Source: Saprospiraceae bacterium
Lineage (GTDB): Bacteria; Bacteroidota; Bacteroidia; Chitinophagales; Saprospiraceae
NCBI GenBank assembly: GCA_016714985.1
Contig: JADKBS010000001.1
Span: 701,001-765,000 of the forward strand
DNA: 64,000 nt
Direction of reading: 5' to 3'
In this document: positions 43,683-54,100 of the stretch, in pieces
How positions within the stretch are numbered: position 1 is the first letter of the stretch
How the letters are laid out: the number at the start of each line of letters is the position of its first letter
Notes under the pieces: model-generated
The model's input: the letters and a program-made list of their open reading frames with translations, nothing else
Told to the model about the DNA's origin: nothing
Databases searched by the model: none
Position numbers and translations under genes: made by a program

Positions 43683-43819
43683 CCTTTCTGTTGGATTTAC
43701 TTAACCTTTCTTTAACCGTTTCGCCCCAACGCTTGTCTAGTTCGAAACGTCTTTGTGTGTATTAACCCGATTGACTCGTTTTCACAAAGGACACACATGA
43801 AATCTAAAGCTGCCAACCA

Positions 43820-44767
43820 ATGAAAAACATCAAACGTACAATTTTTTCATCCATAGTTTTCCTTTTCGTTTGGACCGGTGACACGCTCGCTCAAAATGTG
43901 CCATTCCCCGAAAGCAACGCCGTATGGAAAGTGTCACAAACGACGATAGCCGGTCCAATACCTTTTTTCGTCGCCCTTTGTGGCGATACGGTGCTCGGTG
44001 GCAACCATTACTCGCAGTTCGTTGGGCTGCAAGTGGACAGCCAACTGAACATCACAGACAGTGGTTTTGCTGGTGGGCTTCGCAATGACGGAAACGCCGT
44101 CTATTTCAAGCCATTCGGCAGCGAACCCGAATACCTGCTCTATGATTTCAACCTGCAAGCGGGCAACGTGATTAGCCTGTACTCGTCCGCCCTTGGCGAA
44201 TACATTGACCGCCATGTGGACAGCGTGAAAACGCAAGACCTCGCTGGCCAGCCACGCAAAGTCATTTATTTTGCCCCTTCGGAAAATTGGATGCCCGCCG
44301 AGCGCTGGATAGAAGGGATTGGCAGCAGCTATGGGCCATTGGGCAGGGGCGTTGAGCCGTTTCCTGATTTTGGCGACCAGTTGCTCTGCTTCCAGCATGG
44401 CACGGCATACCACAACGAATACCCAATTGAAGATTGCCGCCTGCCAGAATTGCCTGCCGAGTGTGCCCTCACGAATGCTGCGCCCGAATCCATCGCCCTT
44501 GAACCGTTGAAAATTACCGCACAACCCAACCCGTCGGGGCCTGTCAGTGTGCGTTTTGTCATCAACCAGCAACAATTGCCGGAGCAGTGCAACCTTAAAA
44601 TTTATGCCGCCAATGGCAAGTTGCTCACTTCGGTGGCCTATGCCCAACCTGAAATGGCCTTGCCCTCCGGTTTGGTGTTGCACCAAGGTTTCTACATTGC
44701 CACGCTGGAGTCGGAGGGTACGGAGCGGGTGCTGGCGCACTGTACTTTCGTGGTTGGGGAGCCATAA
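43820..44767 (+). CDS. T9SS cargo protein of unknown function
   Basis: A 315-residue precursor with a signal peptide (MKNIKRTIFSSIVFLFVW to LAQ). Residues about 28-215 form an unrecognised strand-rich domain (CGDTVLGGNHYSQFVGLQ, later FAPSENWMPAERWIEGIGS) seen in Saprospiria secreted proteins. Residues about 235-315 are a T9SS type A sorting domain (ITAQPNPSGPVSVRFV, NLKIYAANGKLL, QGFYIATLES), though the last strand is divergent. It is expected at the cell surface or released. A strong terminator shared with the next, convergent gene follows. Confidence 0.75.
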   Translation: MKNIKRTIFSSIVFLFVWTGDTLAQNVPFPESNAVWKVSQTTIAGPIPFFVALCGDTVLGGNHYSQFVGLQVDSQLNITDSGFAGGLRNDGNAVYFKPFGSEPEYLLYDFNLQAGNVISLYSSALGEYIDRHVDSVKTQDLAGQPRKVIYFAPSENWMPAERWIEGIGSSYGPLGRGVEPFPDFGDQLLCFQHGTAYHNEYPIEDCRLPELPAECALTNAAPESIALEPLKITAQPNPSGPVSVRFVINQQQLPEQCNLKIYAANGKLLTSVAYAQPEMALPSGLVLHQGFYIATLESEGTERVLAHCTFVVGEP

Positions 44768-44784
44768 AAAACTTGTTGCGAAGC

Positions 44785-44823
44785 AAAAAAAAGCCCGCTG
44801 GAACTGCCAGCGGGCTTTTTTTA
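44785..44823. terminator. Bidirectional terminator between convergent genes
   Basis: AAAAAAGCCCGCTGG pairs with CCAGCGGGCTTTTTT over a 5-nt loop; T-runs serve both strands. It lies between stops at 44767 (plus) and 44829 (minus). Confidence 0.92.
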
Positions 44824-44828
44824 TAAGG

Positions 44829-46457
44829 TCATTTTGCGACCACCCTGCCTACGGCAATGGATCGCCCGTCCGCTGTTTCCACTTTGATAAAATACAGGCC
44901 AGACGGCAGGTGCTCCCGCTGCAAGGTGAGCGATGGGGAACGGAAAGCCCGTTGCTGGACCAACCTGCCCGTCACATCCAATAGCTTGAAAGTCAAGGAT
45001 TTATTGGATTCAACGCCTTTGAGTTCGATAGTGGCAGCGCCGTCAAAAGGATTGGGAAAGACGCTCAAAAGCCCATCCTCGCTGGGCATATCCCCAACAG
45101 CCGATGGCTCCTCCACGCCGAACTTGAAGAGCTTGTAGCGGTAGTCGTCGGCAGTGCCGCCGGGAAGGTAGCTCCTGCCGAGGAGGTAGAAATGGCCTTT
45201 GCCGTAGTGGGCATGGTAGGTGATGTCGAACTGGTTGCCATCTATCATTGTGTCGTGCAGGATTTCCCCACTTTCGTTGGAGTAGAGGATAGGGCGGTAG
45301 TCCACGTTCTCCACCTCGTTTGCGTCATTGTAGTACCATGCCTCAGAACATGCAAAAACGTGGTGCTGGGAGACTGCGATGACTTCCCCCCGTTCGAACC
45401 TTGTTGAGAGGTCGAACGTGTCAACGGTGGCCCAAAGCAATTCCCCATCCGGGGAGAGCTTGACCGTCTGCGTGAATTCCTGCTGGTGAATGGTGTCCTT
45501 GACATAGCCCGTGGCGTAGATGTTTCCTATTTCGTCATGGATAGCCGTTTTCGCTTGGCCTATCATGTTGGGCAGGCCCCTCGAAAAATCGAAGGCCCAT
45601 TCGGGGGTTTCTGAGAGGCCGAATTTGGTTATTTGATAGCCGAAGCCAATCAAATAGCCTTCGTTTTCGAAAAAGAAATAATTGTTGAATATGCCTGGAC
45701 CGTAATCAATAATTGGTATATTGGTTGACGAGATATGGTTTCCATTAAAATCTAAATCAGTTATATACTCTTCATAATCTAAAAAAGTGGTCCCTTTTGA
45801 GCAATAAATCCTAACCCTACCATCCAGAATTTTACCTTTAACAGAAGTGAATTTGTCTTGGGAAATATGTACCCAAACAGTTTCTCCTGTAACAGGTAGT
45901 ATTTTTGCTACATACATTTTATTTGAGTCATATTCGCCGAGGTAGTTATTTATGGCACCAAACGCATAAATATTGCCTTCGCCGTCAAGGTCAATATCTC
46001 TAATACTTGCACCCTGTGCAACGGTGTCAAAAATAAAACTATGCCAGATCTCTGCACCTGTTCCAATGTCGTATTTGGCATTCTCCGCCCGCTGCGGCAA
46101 CCCGCCTGGCAATGTGCCCCTGATTCCCCCTACTATCAATCCACCATCGCCAGCAAGAGTGCAATCAGTTAGCTTGTCACTGTACCTTCCATCAAAAAAC
46201 GACTCCCAAAGTAAACTGCCCGTGCTGTCGTATTGCTGTGTTAGGATGGCCGAGGAGTAAAACGAGTTCATGGTCGGGCTTGGGGCAGCCCCGCAGAGGT
46301 AAACGTTTTCTGCTTCATCAGTAATTATTTTGTCATACTCCAATGACGATGGGCCGAAGCAGGGGTATTCCACGAGCCATTCGAGTTGGAGGGGCTGGGC
46401 AATGGCGGCAAGGGAAAACAGGGCAAATAACGCAAGTAGGTATTGTTTGAAAATCAT
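44829..46457 (-). CDS. T9SS cargo protein with beta-propeller-like repeats
   Basis: A 542-residue precursor with a signal peptide (MIFKQYLLALFALFSLAAIAQ). The body repeats strand pairs such as DEAENVYLCGAA, GDGGLIVGGI, GEGNIYAFGAI and EIGNIYATGYV, the SBBP/beta-propeller pattern of Bacteroidota secreted proteins. The C-terminus is a clear T9SS type A sorting domain: LLSVFPNPFDGAATIEL, KLLDVTGRLVQ, LPSGLYFIKVE. It is secreted and anchored at or released from the surface. The binding partner is unknown. It shares the sorting-domain type with the broken metalloprotease encoded upstream on the same strand. Confidence 0.85.
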   Translation of the reverse strand: MIFKQYLLALFALFSLAAIAQPLQLEWLVEYPCFGPSSLEYDKIITDEAENVYLCGAAPSPTMNSFYSSAILTQQYDSTGSLLWESFFDGRYSDKLTDCTLAGDGGLIVGGIRGTLPGGLPQRAENAKYDIGTGAEIWHSFIFDTVAQGASIRDIDLDGEGNIYAFGAINNYLGEYDSNKMYVAKILPVTGETVWVHISQDKFTSVKGKILDGRVRIYCSKGTTFLDYEEYITDLDFNGNHISSTNIPIIDYGPGIFNNYFFFENEGYLIGFGYQITKFGLSETPEWAFDFSRGLPNMIGQAKTAIHDEIGNIYATGYVKDTIHQQEFTQTVKLSPDGELLWATVDTFDLSTRFERGEVIAVSQHHVFACSEAWYYNDANEVENVDYRPILYSNESGEILHDTMIDGNQFDITYHAHYGKGHFYLLGRSYLPGGTADDYRYKLFKFGVEEPSAVGDMPSEDGLLSVFPNPFDGAATIELKGVESNKSLTFKLLDVTGRLVQQRAFRSPSLTLQREHLPSGLYFIKVETADGRSIAVGRVVAK

Positions 46458-46473
46458 GGGTGTTTAATTTGGT

Positions 46474-46556
46474 TTTTGTCATGGCCTTAGGCCATCCCTG
46501 CATCACGTTTTGCTGCACTTCATGACGCAGGGATGGCCTAAAGGCCACGACAAAAG
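46474..46556. repeat. Inverted repeat between T9SS genes (about 30-bp arms)
   Basis: TTTTGTCATGGCC with AGGCCATCCCTGC on the left pairs with GCAGGGATGGCCT with GGCCACGACAAAA on the right, with few mismatches and a loop of about 25 nt. It lies after the metalloprotease stop on the minus strand and may terminate its transcript. Confidence 0.7.
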
Positions 46557-46579
46557 GCATATCCGGCTTTAAACAATGG

Positions 46580-48737
46580 TCAATTCTTCTTCACCAATTT
46601 CTTTACGATGGTCTCGCTCCCCGTGTTCACCTGCAGGAAATAGATGCCGTCTGGCATTGGCGGCAGGTCGCTTATTTCAAAGCTGTTGGCACCTAAGGTC
46701 AGCACCTGTTTTGAGCGAAGGAAGCTTTGCCCGGTGACGTTGAACAAGTTCAGTTCTATTTCCCCGTCCTCGACGGCCTGCACGGAAAGGGTCATTGAAT
46801 GGTCGAAGGGGTTGGGGTAAACCTCCAATGCAGCCACCATTCCCTGCTGATATTCCCGTTCTACCAAGGGCCTCATCGTCCCGTCGGACATGTAGGCGAA
46901 ATTGCGGTGGGGTGTTCCCGCATCGTCCGCCCTGAAGCCGATATTCTTGGCAAGGTGTACGTCGTTCAGCGAGTTTAGGTCGTACCATCGAACCTGAGCC
47001 GGAACAGGCCAGAACCATCCGACAGCGTGAAGGCATTGGCATTGGCCTCGTCGTACCAAAGCGTTTTGATAAGCCCTTGGGAAGCCTTCGTTGTGCCAAA
47101 AAACTCGGAATTCAGCCCGCTCAAGTCCATTGCTTCGGCGGTAGAATATTGTAGGGAAGAAGCTGGGAATTCTATGTCGAACTGGTAGGCGGCGATGTCC
47201 TCGAAATCGCTTACCCGGAATTCGTAGATTGACTTGCCGGGCGGGGAGGCCAATTTCACGATGTCAACGAAGATTGGATAGCTGTTCTCCTCTGGGTTGT
47301 TCTGCAAACCGTTGACTTCTGAATTGCTGCCATTCACGTCGCCCAGCTTGACAAAGTCAAATCCTTGGCGGTTTGTTTGCATCACATAGTTGGAGGTGCC
47401 TTCGAGGTCGGCGTACTGGAATGGGTTGTCGTCCTCTTGGTCGTCAAAATCCTGGGGGTTGTTCAAGGTGATGGACTCCCGGACATAGCGCCATGGGGTT
47501 TCATAATATTGGCCCAGGTTATGGGGTAGGTCGAGAACTACCTTCCTAAATTCCACCTGATCAAATGTTGTAACAGCATTGTCGTGGTTCGCATCTGCCG
47601 CCAATTGGTCGTAGCCATCCAATCTGTCAGTGGTCAAAATATGTTTTCGTATCAGCACGAGGTCGAAGGTAGTGACCCCATCCCTCCAATCCCCCGGGTT
47701 GTAACTAAAATCGGAATTGGGGCCAAGTTTTTTCACTTTTGCCTTTGCCGTGAACGTTGAACCACCTGCAATATTTGGTTGAAGCATCCCACTGAAACTT
47801 CCATCCGATGCGGTCATGGCCTTGGTTGTAAAAAGGGAGATACCGCCAACACCTTGAGTGAACTCGATGGAGACCCTGTCCAAGCCCTTGCTGGTGCCCT
47901 CGTATTCCACGGCGTCGTCCATGTTCCCGCACCATTGCGGTTTGTACTGACCAAATCGCTGGTCAATATAGTATCGGTACATCCGTTCTAATTGGCCCGT
48001 CGTGACCCGTCCCAGCGCTACACGACAACAGTATGTTGGTGGGGTCGTTGATTTGCATCCCATTGTAATCAAGATAGGTACCCGTATAGGTGCAGTTGCT
48101 GGTATTGAACTGGCAGCCTGGCCATGCGTCATCAAAGTCAGGGTCGGGATTACAGCCAGCCGGGGTGTCCATTAGCAGGTCGCCCCTTGGGTCATTCTGT
48201 CCATTGTAGCCCGGCCCATAGTGGTTTGGTGTGCTGAAGGGCTTTGTGGAGTTCGGTGTACGGATGACCAGTTCCCTTGGCCAAGCGGATAAACTAGTGT
48301 GGTACGGATGGTCGAGTTGTCCACCTGGGTCGTTGGGTCGGCTGGCACATTGTAGTTGTCCAGTTGGAAAAGACCAAGGAGTGCCCCATCTCATGGGTAT
48401 GGTGGAGGAGGCTAAAGTACCCCCGCCAAAATGATGTTGTTGGGGCCTGCCCAAGGAACATGCACTTGCGGGGCGCGCATCGTCAATGATGACATTGACG
48501 GCCCAAGGGAATAAGCGAATTGGCACCTCCGGTTGTCGCCTTGCGACTTGCTGCCCCCCCTTTCCGTCGGGGCCCCGCCGGGCGGCGCACTCAATGGCCT
48601 TGTGGAAGTCTGCAGGCGTAGCATGCAAGCCGCATTTGTCGGTCTGGGCAAGGCTTGTCATGTAGCTAAAGATTGACAGGATTGCCGCTGAAAAAATGCG
48701 AGTTAAGGAATGGGGGGGGGGTAAAACGGTTCTTCAT
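46580..48737 (-). pseudogene. M43-type secreted metalloprotease with dockerin-like and T9SS domains, broken by multiple frameshifts
   Basis: ATG 48737 starts a signal peptide (MKNRFTP, then after one base in the C10 run SAAILSIFSYMTSLAQ). Later frames show PWAGPNNIILAG, the zinc-site HEMGH (48381-48395, HTHEMGHSL), DTPAGCNPDPDFDDAWPGC and TTGQLERMYRYYID. These are landmarks of M43 pappalysin/cytophagalysin proteases. Next come a dockerin-like EF-hand segment (DGVTTFDLVLIRKHIL and NHDNAVTTFD), a cohesin-like region and a T9SS sorting domain (ALEVYPNPFDHSMTL to KLVKKN). The reading passes through at least five frame changes (48710-48725, about 48470, about 48430, about 48030, about 46985). Either the gene is decaying or this stretch is poorly assembled. 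Confidence 0.75.
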
Positions 48738-48922
48738 TGGAAATTGTGTTTGAAGGTGAAAGAAATTTGTTGGGCCAGTTCGGTTTTGAGCTGGTTTGGC
48801 TTCAAAGGTATGGGAATATTTCGCAAAACAAAAAATACCCAGAATTTTTAACGCTGTATTGTCTGCACAGTGGCAGTTACTCAAGTCGGTCTGCTGAATT
48901 TTTCCCTTATTTTTCAAGCCAA

Positions 48923-48953
48923 TTGGCAAATTCACTAAAACTGTTTACTTTTG
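48923..48953 (+). promoter_or_regulatory. Predicted promoter of the rimP-nusA-infB operon
   Basis: TTG at 48923-48925 and TACTTTTG at 48946-48953, 20 nt apart, match the Bacteroidota primary promoter. It is followed by a small hairpin and the rimP ATG. Confidence 0.65.
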
Positions 48954-48977
48954 CCCCGCTTATTGAAACCAAACGAC

Positions 48978-48999
48978 AGAGGGAACAGAAGTTCCCTCT
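48978..48999 (+). promoter_or_regulatory. Leader hairpin in front of rimP
   Basis: AGAGGGAAC-AGAA-GTTCCCTCT, then TTT, is a perfect 9-bp stem between promoter and ATG (8 nt before the start). It could be an attenuator or translational control element for the transcription/translation factor operon. Confidence 0.55.
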
Positions 49000-49007
49000 T
49001 TTACTTT

Positions 49008-49499
49008 ATGGCCGTAGATGCTTTTTTTGTCGAAGAAAAAATCCACCAACTGCTTGATGCCAAGTTTGCGGAGGAAGGCTTTCAGGACTGCTTCTTGGTG
49101 GACTTTCACCTCAGTGCCGCCAACAAGCTTGAGGTGTTTGTGGACTGTGACAGCGGAATGACGCTGGAAAAGTGCCGAAAAATCAGCCGCCACCTAGAGC
49201 ACCACTTCGACGAGGCGGGCTGGCTCGGCGAAAGCTACACCTTGGAGGTTTCATCGCCCGGCTTGAGCCGACCGCTGAAGCTCCAGCGCCAGTATGTGAA
49301 GAACATTGGCCGCAAAGTGGAGGTTACGCTGGCCGACGGCAGCATCAAGACCGGGCCACTCGTGGCCACCAGCGATACCGGCTTCACCATCACTGAAACG
49401 GTGACGGTGCTCGAAGGCAAGAAGAAGAAAAAACAGGAGGTTCAAACGGAACTTCCTTATGATAAGGTCAAGAAGACGATGATTGTCATCAGTTTTTGA
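49008..49499 (+). CDS. rimP: Ribosome maturation factor RimP
   Basis: ATG 49008 (MAVDAFFVEEKIHQLL) is chosen because the earlier in-frame ATG lies inside the promoter -7 region. 163 residues with the two RimP domains: N-terminal (DCDSGMTLEKCRKISRHLEHHFD, then YTLEVSSPGLSRPL, the family hallmark) and a C-terminal Sm-like barrel (GRKVEVTLADGSIKTGPL). RimP assists 30S assembly. A lysine run (GKKKKKQE) precedes the last strand, as in related Bacteroidota. First gene of the conserved rimP-nusA-infB order. Confidence 0.93.
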   Translation: MAVDAFFVEEKIHQLLDAKFAEEGFQDCFLVDFHLSAANKLEVFVDCDSGMTLEKCRKISRHLEHHFDEAGWLGESYTLEVSSPGLSRPLKLQRQYVKNIGRKVEVTLADGSIKTGPLVATSDTGFTITETVTVLEGKKKKKQEVQTELPYDKVKKTMIVISF

Positions 49500-49637
49500 C
49501 CTGTAAGTAGTTTCGAGTTATGATTTTTTAAGTTTTGAGCTTACGCAAGGCAATGACATTCAGTGTTTTGAAAAATCTTGACCTGAATTTGTTTCATCGA
49601 AATACTTAAAATTGGGCGAACGAGTACGGTGCTGTAG

Positions 49638-49710
49638 CTGACGAATCACGGTTCACGAATCACGGTTCAGGAATCACGAATCACCAGTCACGAATCACGA
49701 ATCACCACCC
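49638..49710. repeat. Direct word array (ACGAATCACGGTTC type) in the rimP-nusA gap
   Basis: CGAATCAC/GAATCAC words occur seven or more times in about 73 bp, some followed by GGTTC or CAGT. No inverted half is seen. It occupies part of the 252-bp gap, unusual for this normally tight operon; the rest of the gap shows no gene. Confidence 0.65.
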
Positions 49711-49751
49711 CCAACACTCATCATTTATCATTCAGCATTTTTGAAAAAAGG

Positions 49752-50990
49752 ATGATCAGTTTAGTAGATATCTTTTCAGATTTTAAGTCCAGCAAAAACA
49801 TTGACCGCCCCACGATGGTGCGGGTGCTGGAGGACGTGTTCCGCACGTTGATCAAGAAAAAATTTGGCTCCGACGAGAACTTCAATGTCATCGTCAACAC
49901 CCAGCAAGGCGACTTGGAACTTTGGCGGGTGCGCCAAATCGTGCCAGACGGCGAGGTGACGGACGACCGCAGCCAGGTGTCCATCTCCGAAGCACTGTCC
50001 ATTGACGATAGCTACGAGATTGGCGAGGAGTGCTACGAGCAGCTTTTCCTAGAAGATTTTGGTCGGCGCTCCATTCAGGCAGCCCGCCAGACCCTGATTT
50101 CGAGGATCATGGAATTGGAGAAGGACGACGTTTACCGCAAGTATGTAGAGCGTGTCGGCGACATGGTGGTGGGCGAGGTAAGCCAAATCATCAAAAAGGA
50201 ATTCCTTATCGTGGACGACGCCACAGGGCACGAACTCCTTTTACCGAAACAAGAGACCATCAAGGGCGATTTCTTCCGCAAGGGCGACATGGTACGCTGT
50301 GTCATCAAGAACGTGGAGATGAAGAACAATACCCCAGTGGTAGTGGTTAGCCGTACAGAGAATAACTTCCTCGAAAAGCTCCTCGAACAAGAGGTGCCCG
50401 AAATCGAGGACGGTATCATCGCCGTTAAGCGCATCGTCAGGCTACCTGGTGAACGTGCCAAGGTGGCCGTGGAAAGTTACGACGACCGAGTGGATCCCGT
50501 AGGTGCCTGCGTTGGCATGAAGGGTTCCCGTATCCACGGCATCGTGCGGGAGCTGCGCAACGAGAACATTGACATCATAAATTTCACGAACAACGAGAGC
50601 CTCTTCATCCAGCGTGCCCTGACGCCCGCCAAGGTGACGAGCATTGACCTCGACTCCGCCAACAAGCGGGCCAGTGTCTATCTCGACCCCGACCAAGTGT
50701 CGCTCGCCATTGGCAAGGGCGGTACGAACATCAAACTGGCCAGCAAGCTGACCGGCTTTGAGATTGACGTTTACCGGAACACCGACGGCCAAGAGATTGA
50801 CGACGTTGACCTTGACGAATTTATGGACGAAATCGAGCCATGGGTCATCGAAGAGCTCAAGCGCATCGGTTGCGATACTGCCCGCAGCGTGTTGGAGTTG
50901 AGCTTTGATGAGTTGGTGCGCCGCACCGAGTTGGAAGAAGAGACGGTGCAAGAGGTGCTGAGCATCCTTGCTGCGGAGTTCGATGATTGA
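49752..50990 (+). CDS. nusA: Transcription termination/antitermination factor NusA
   Basis: A 412-residue protein: N-terminal RNA-polymerase-binding domain (about 1-130, ISLVDIFSDFKSSKNIDRP, TMVRVLEDVFRTLIKKKFG), S1 domain (about 135-200), KH1 (IAVKRIVRLPGERAKVAV, VDPVGACVGMKGSRI) and KH2 (VSLAIGKGGTNIKLASKLTGFEID). The acidic tail has one helix-hairpin-helix-like segment (ELKRIGCDTARSVLELSFDEL). NusA modulates pausing, termination and antitermination and links to ribosome assembly. Length fits Bacteroidota NusA, which lacks the long C-terminal repeats of E. coli. Confidence 0.97.
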   Translation: MISLVDIFSDFKSSKNIDRPTMVRVLEDVFRTLIKKKFGSDENFNVIVNTQQGDLELWRVRQIVPDGEVTDDRSQVSISEALSIDDSYEIGEECYEQLFLEDFGRRSIQAARQTLISRIMELEKDDVYRKYVERVGDMVVGEVSQIIKKEFLIVDDATGHELLLPKQETIKGDFFRKGDMVRCVIKNVEMKNNTPVVVVSRTENNFLEKLLEQEVPEIEDGIIAVKRIVRLPGERAKVAVESYDDRVDPVGACVGMKGSRIHGIVRELRNENIDIINFTNNESLFIQRALTPAKVTSIDLDSANKRASVYLDPDQVSLAIGKGGTNIKLASKLTGFEIDVYRNTDGQEIDDVDLDEFMDEIEPWVIEELKRIGCDTARSVLELSFDELVRRTELEEETVQEVLSILAAEFDD

Positions 50991-51040
50991 TGTTGATTTT
51001 TGAAACAATCTAATTTTCCCCAAAAGGAACCAAAAAGACA

Positions 51041-51077
51041 TGCCCTTTTGTTGCTTCCGCCGAAGCAAAGAAGGGCA
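51041..51077 (+). promoter_or_regulatory. Intercistronic hairpin between nusA and infB
   Basis: TGCCCTTTTGTTGCTTC pairs with GAAGCAAAGAAGGGCA (one bulge) over a 4-nt loop. No T-run follows, so attenuation, processing or mRNA stabilisation is more likely than full termination. Confidence 0.55.
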
Positions 51078-51104
51078 GGCTAGTCCGCATTTACATTTTA
51101 TTGA

Positions 51105-54100
51105 ATGGATAAACGCTTAGTAAAAGTAGCGCAAGAGCTTAACGTGGGTACTCAAACGATAGTGGATTTCCTTGCGACCAAGGGACACCACATCGAAAAC
51201 AAGCCTACCTCCAAGGTCACGGAGGAGATGGAGACCATATTGCTCAAGGAGTACCAAAAGGACATGGCCGAGAAGGTGAAAGCTGACTCCATGACCATCG
51301 GTGTGCGCCCTCCCCTCATCAAAAAGGAGCCACTTGCCCCGCTGCTGAAGCGGGAGCCGCCTGCTCCTCCAGCCCCTTTGACACCGCCGCCTGCTGTCAA
51401 GAAAGAGGATTTGTTGTCAAAAACTCCAGCGGCAACCAAACCGCCTGAGCCGGTAGAGGTTGCCCCTCCTCCAGTTGTTGTTGAACCAACCCCTCCCCCC
51501 CAACCAGTGGTAGAAACTCCTGCCCCGGTTGAGGAGCCAGCAAGACCACAAGTCGGCGGACTTGTGATTAAGGGCAAAATTGAGCTTGACAAAAGAGGAA
51601 TGCCCGTCAGGCCCAAAAAGGAAGAACCAAAGATTGAAGCCAAACCAGCATCAAAACCTGAACCAGCACCAGCGCCTGAGCAGGCTCCAGCGCCAAGCGT
51701 GACCGAAGCGGAAAAGCCAGTTGCTGTCCCAGATGCTCAAGACAAGCCAGGTACGACGCCAGATAAGCCAGCGGAAACGGCTAAGGAAGCCGTGGTGCCT
51801 CCAACTGAAGCCCCGCCTGAAGCTGCTGAAGACGACCTCGTAAGGATGAACACCCCTGAACTTAGGGGCTTGAAAATCCTTGGTAAAATTGATATCGAAA
51901 AACGCCGAGAGCCAGCACCAAAACCTGCAACCAGAGGCGGTGACAACCGTGCTGGTGGCGGCAATCGTGTTGGCGATAACCGCGCTGGCGGCAATCGTGG
52001 CGGCGATAATCGTGGTGGCGGCAATCGTGGCGGCGATAATCGTGGGCCTGGTGGTGATCGTTCAGCTACGCAGCCTCGCCCCGATGGCAATCGCCCGAAA
52101 CCTGTGGCTTCCTCCACGGAAGGTCAAGGAGGCGGTGCCAACAGTGCAGATTCTCGCCACAAGCGCAAGCGCAAAAAAGTTGCTCCGCAAACAGCACAAC
52201 CCCAACAAGGTACGCCGAATCAATCCCAAGGCACCGGCACCGGCGACCGCAGGCGCAGGGGCGGCGAACCTGCAAGAGAAGTTTCTGGCAAGGAAGCCGA
52301 AGACCAAATCCGTCGGACAATGGCCTCCCTTTCAGGGGCTGGTAAGAAGAAGCGCCAAAAAATGCGCCGTGAAACCCGTGAGCGCATCCGTGAAAAACAG
52401 GAGCAACGGGACATGGAGGGCCAAAGTGACAAGCTGGAAGTAACCGAGTTCGTGACGGTACAAGAGCTTGCGAACATGATGGACGTGCCAGCCACGCAGG
52501 TCATTATGACTTGTATGAGCCTTGGTGTTTTCGTCTCCATCAACCAGCGTTTGGATGCAGAACTCATCGAATTGGTGGCCAGCGAGTTCGGCCACGAGGT
52601 GCAGTTCATCAGCGTTGAAGATCAAACTGATTTTGAAGACGAGGAAGAGGACGCCGTTGAAGACCTCAAACCACGTGCCCCCATCGTCACCGTGATGGGT
52701 CACGTTGACCACGGTAAGACCTCTTTGCTCGACTATATTCGTAAGGCAAATGTGGTATCTGGCGAGGCGGGCGGTATCACCCAGCACATCGGTGCTTATG
52801 AAGTGAACGTCAACGACCGTTCTATCACCTTCCTCGATACACCGGGCCACGAGGCGTTCACCGCCATGCGTGCAAGGGGTACCAAGGTGACGGATATTGC
52901 CATCATCGTGGTTGCTGCGGACGACAATGTGATGCCTCAAACCAAAGAGGCCATCAGCCATGCCCAGGCAGCCAATGTGCCGATGGTTTTTGCCTTCAAC
53001 AAAATTGATAAACCCGGTGCCGACCCCGGTCGCATCAAGCAAGAACTGGCCAGTATGAACATCCTCGTCGAAGAATGGGGCGGTGTACACCAGAGCCAGG
53101 AAATCTCTGCAAAAACTGGCCTGGGTATTCCAGAACTGCTTGAAAAAGTAGTGCTCGTGGCCGACATGGCCGACCTTAAGGCGAACCCCGACCGCAACGC
53201 AATTGGTACGGTGCTGGAAGCCTCGCTCGACAAGGGCAAGGGCTATGTGGCCAAAATGCTCGTCCAAAACGGTACGCTCCGTGTTGGAGGTTCGATGGTG
53301 GCTGGCGAGTATTCCGGCAAGGTGAAAGCCATGTTCAACGAACGGGGCCAGAAAGTGAACGAAGCTGGCCCGTCAGCCCCCGTACTGGTGCTTGGCCTCG
53401 GCGGCGCACCCACGGCAGGCGAGCGTTTCAAAATCATGGACGACGACTCGGAGGCCCGCCAATTGGCCTCCAAGCGGGCGCAAATCAACCGGGAGCAAGC
53501 CACCCGTGCCACCAAGCGCATCAGCCTCGACGAAATCGGACGCCGCTTGGCGCTCGGCACCTTCAAGGAGCTTAACCTCATCGTCAAGGGCGACGTGGAC
53601 GGCTCGGTGGAGGCACTTTCCGACTCGCTCATCAAGCTGGCGCTCGAAACCGTCAACGTCAACGTCATCCACAAGGCCGTTGGTCAGATCGTCGAATCCG
53701 ACGTACTGCTGGCCTCTGCTTCCGATGCCATTATCATCGGCTTCCAGGTGCGTCCATCGGTATCAGCCCGCAAGCTGGCCGAGCGGGAAGGCGTGGAAAT
53801 CAAGATGTACTCTATCATCTACGAGGCCATCGAGGAAATCAAGCTGGCCATCGAGGGCCTCTTGGAACCAACCAAGGAAGAGAAAATCGTGGCCAACGTG
53901 GAGATTCGGGAAGTTTACAAAATCAGCAAAGTGGGCACTGTCGCCGGTTGCTACGTGCTGGATGGCAAGCTTTCCCGCAACACCCATATCCGGGTGGTCA
54001 GGGATGGTATTGTGATCTTCCCGACCAGGGAAGGCGCCAACGGCAGGCTCGGCTCGCTGAAACGTGTGAAAGAAGACGTGAAAGAGGTCAAATCGGGCAT

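Noticed and set aside
46975..48661. Three separate genes in place of one metalloprotease
   Set aside because: The pieces carry sequential parts of one M43/dockerin/T9SS protein; each lacks its own start signals and the joins fall in shifted frames.
51950..52050. Word array in infB
   Set aside because: The GGCGGCAATCGTGG-type repeats encode a Gly/Asn/Arg linker, which is normal for IF-2 of this phylum and is not an inserted intergenic array.
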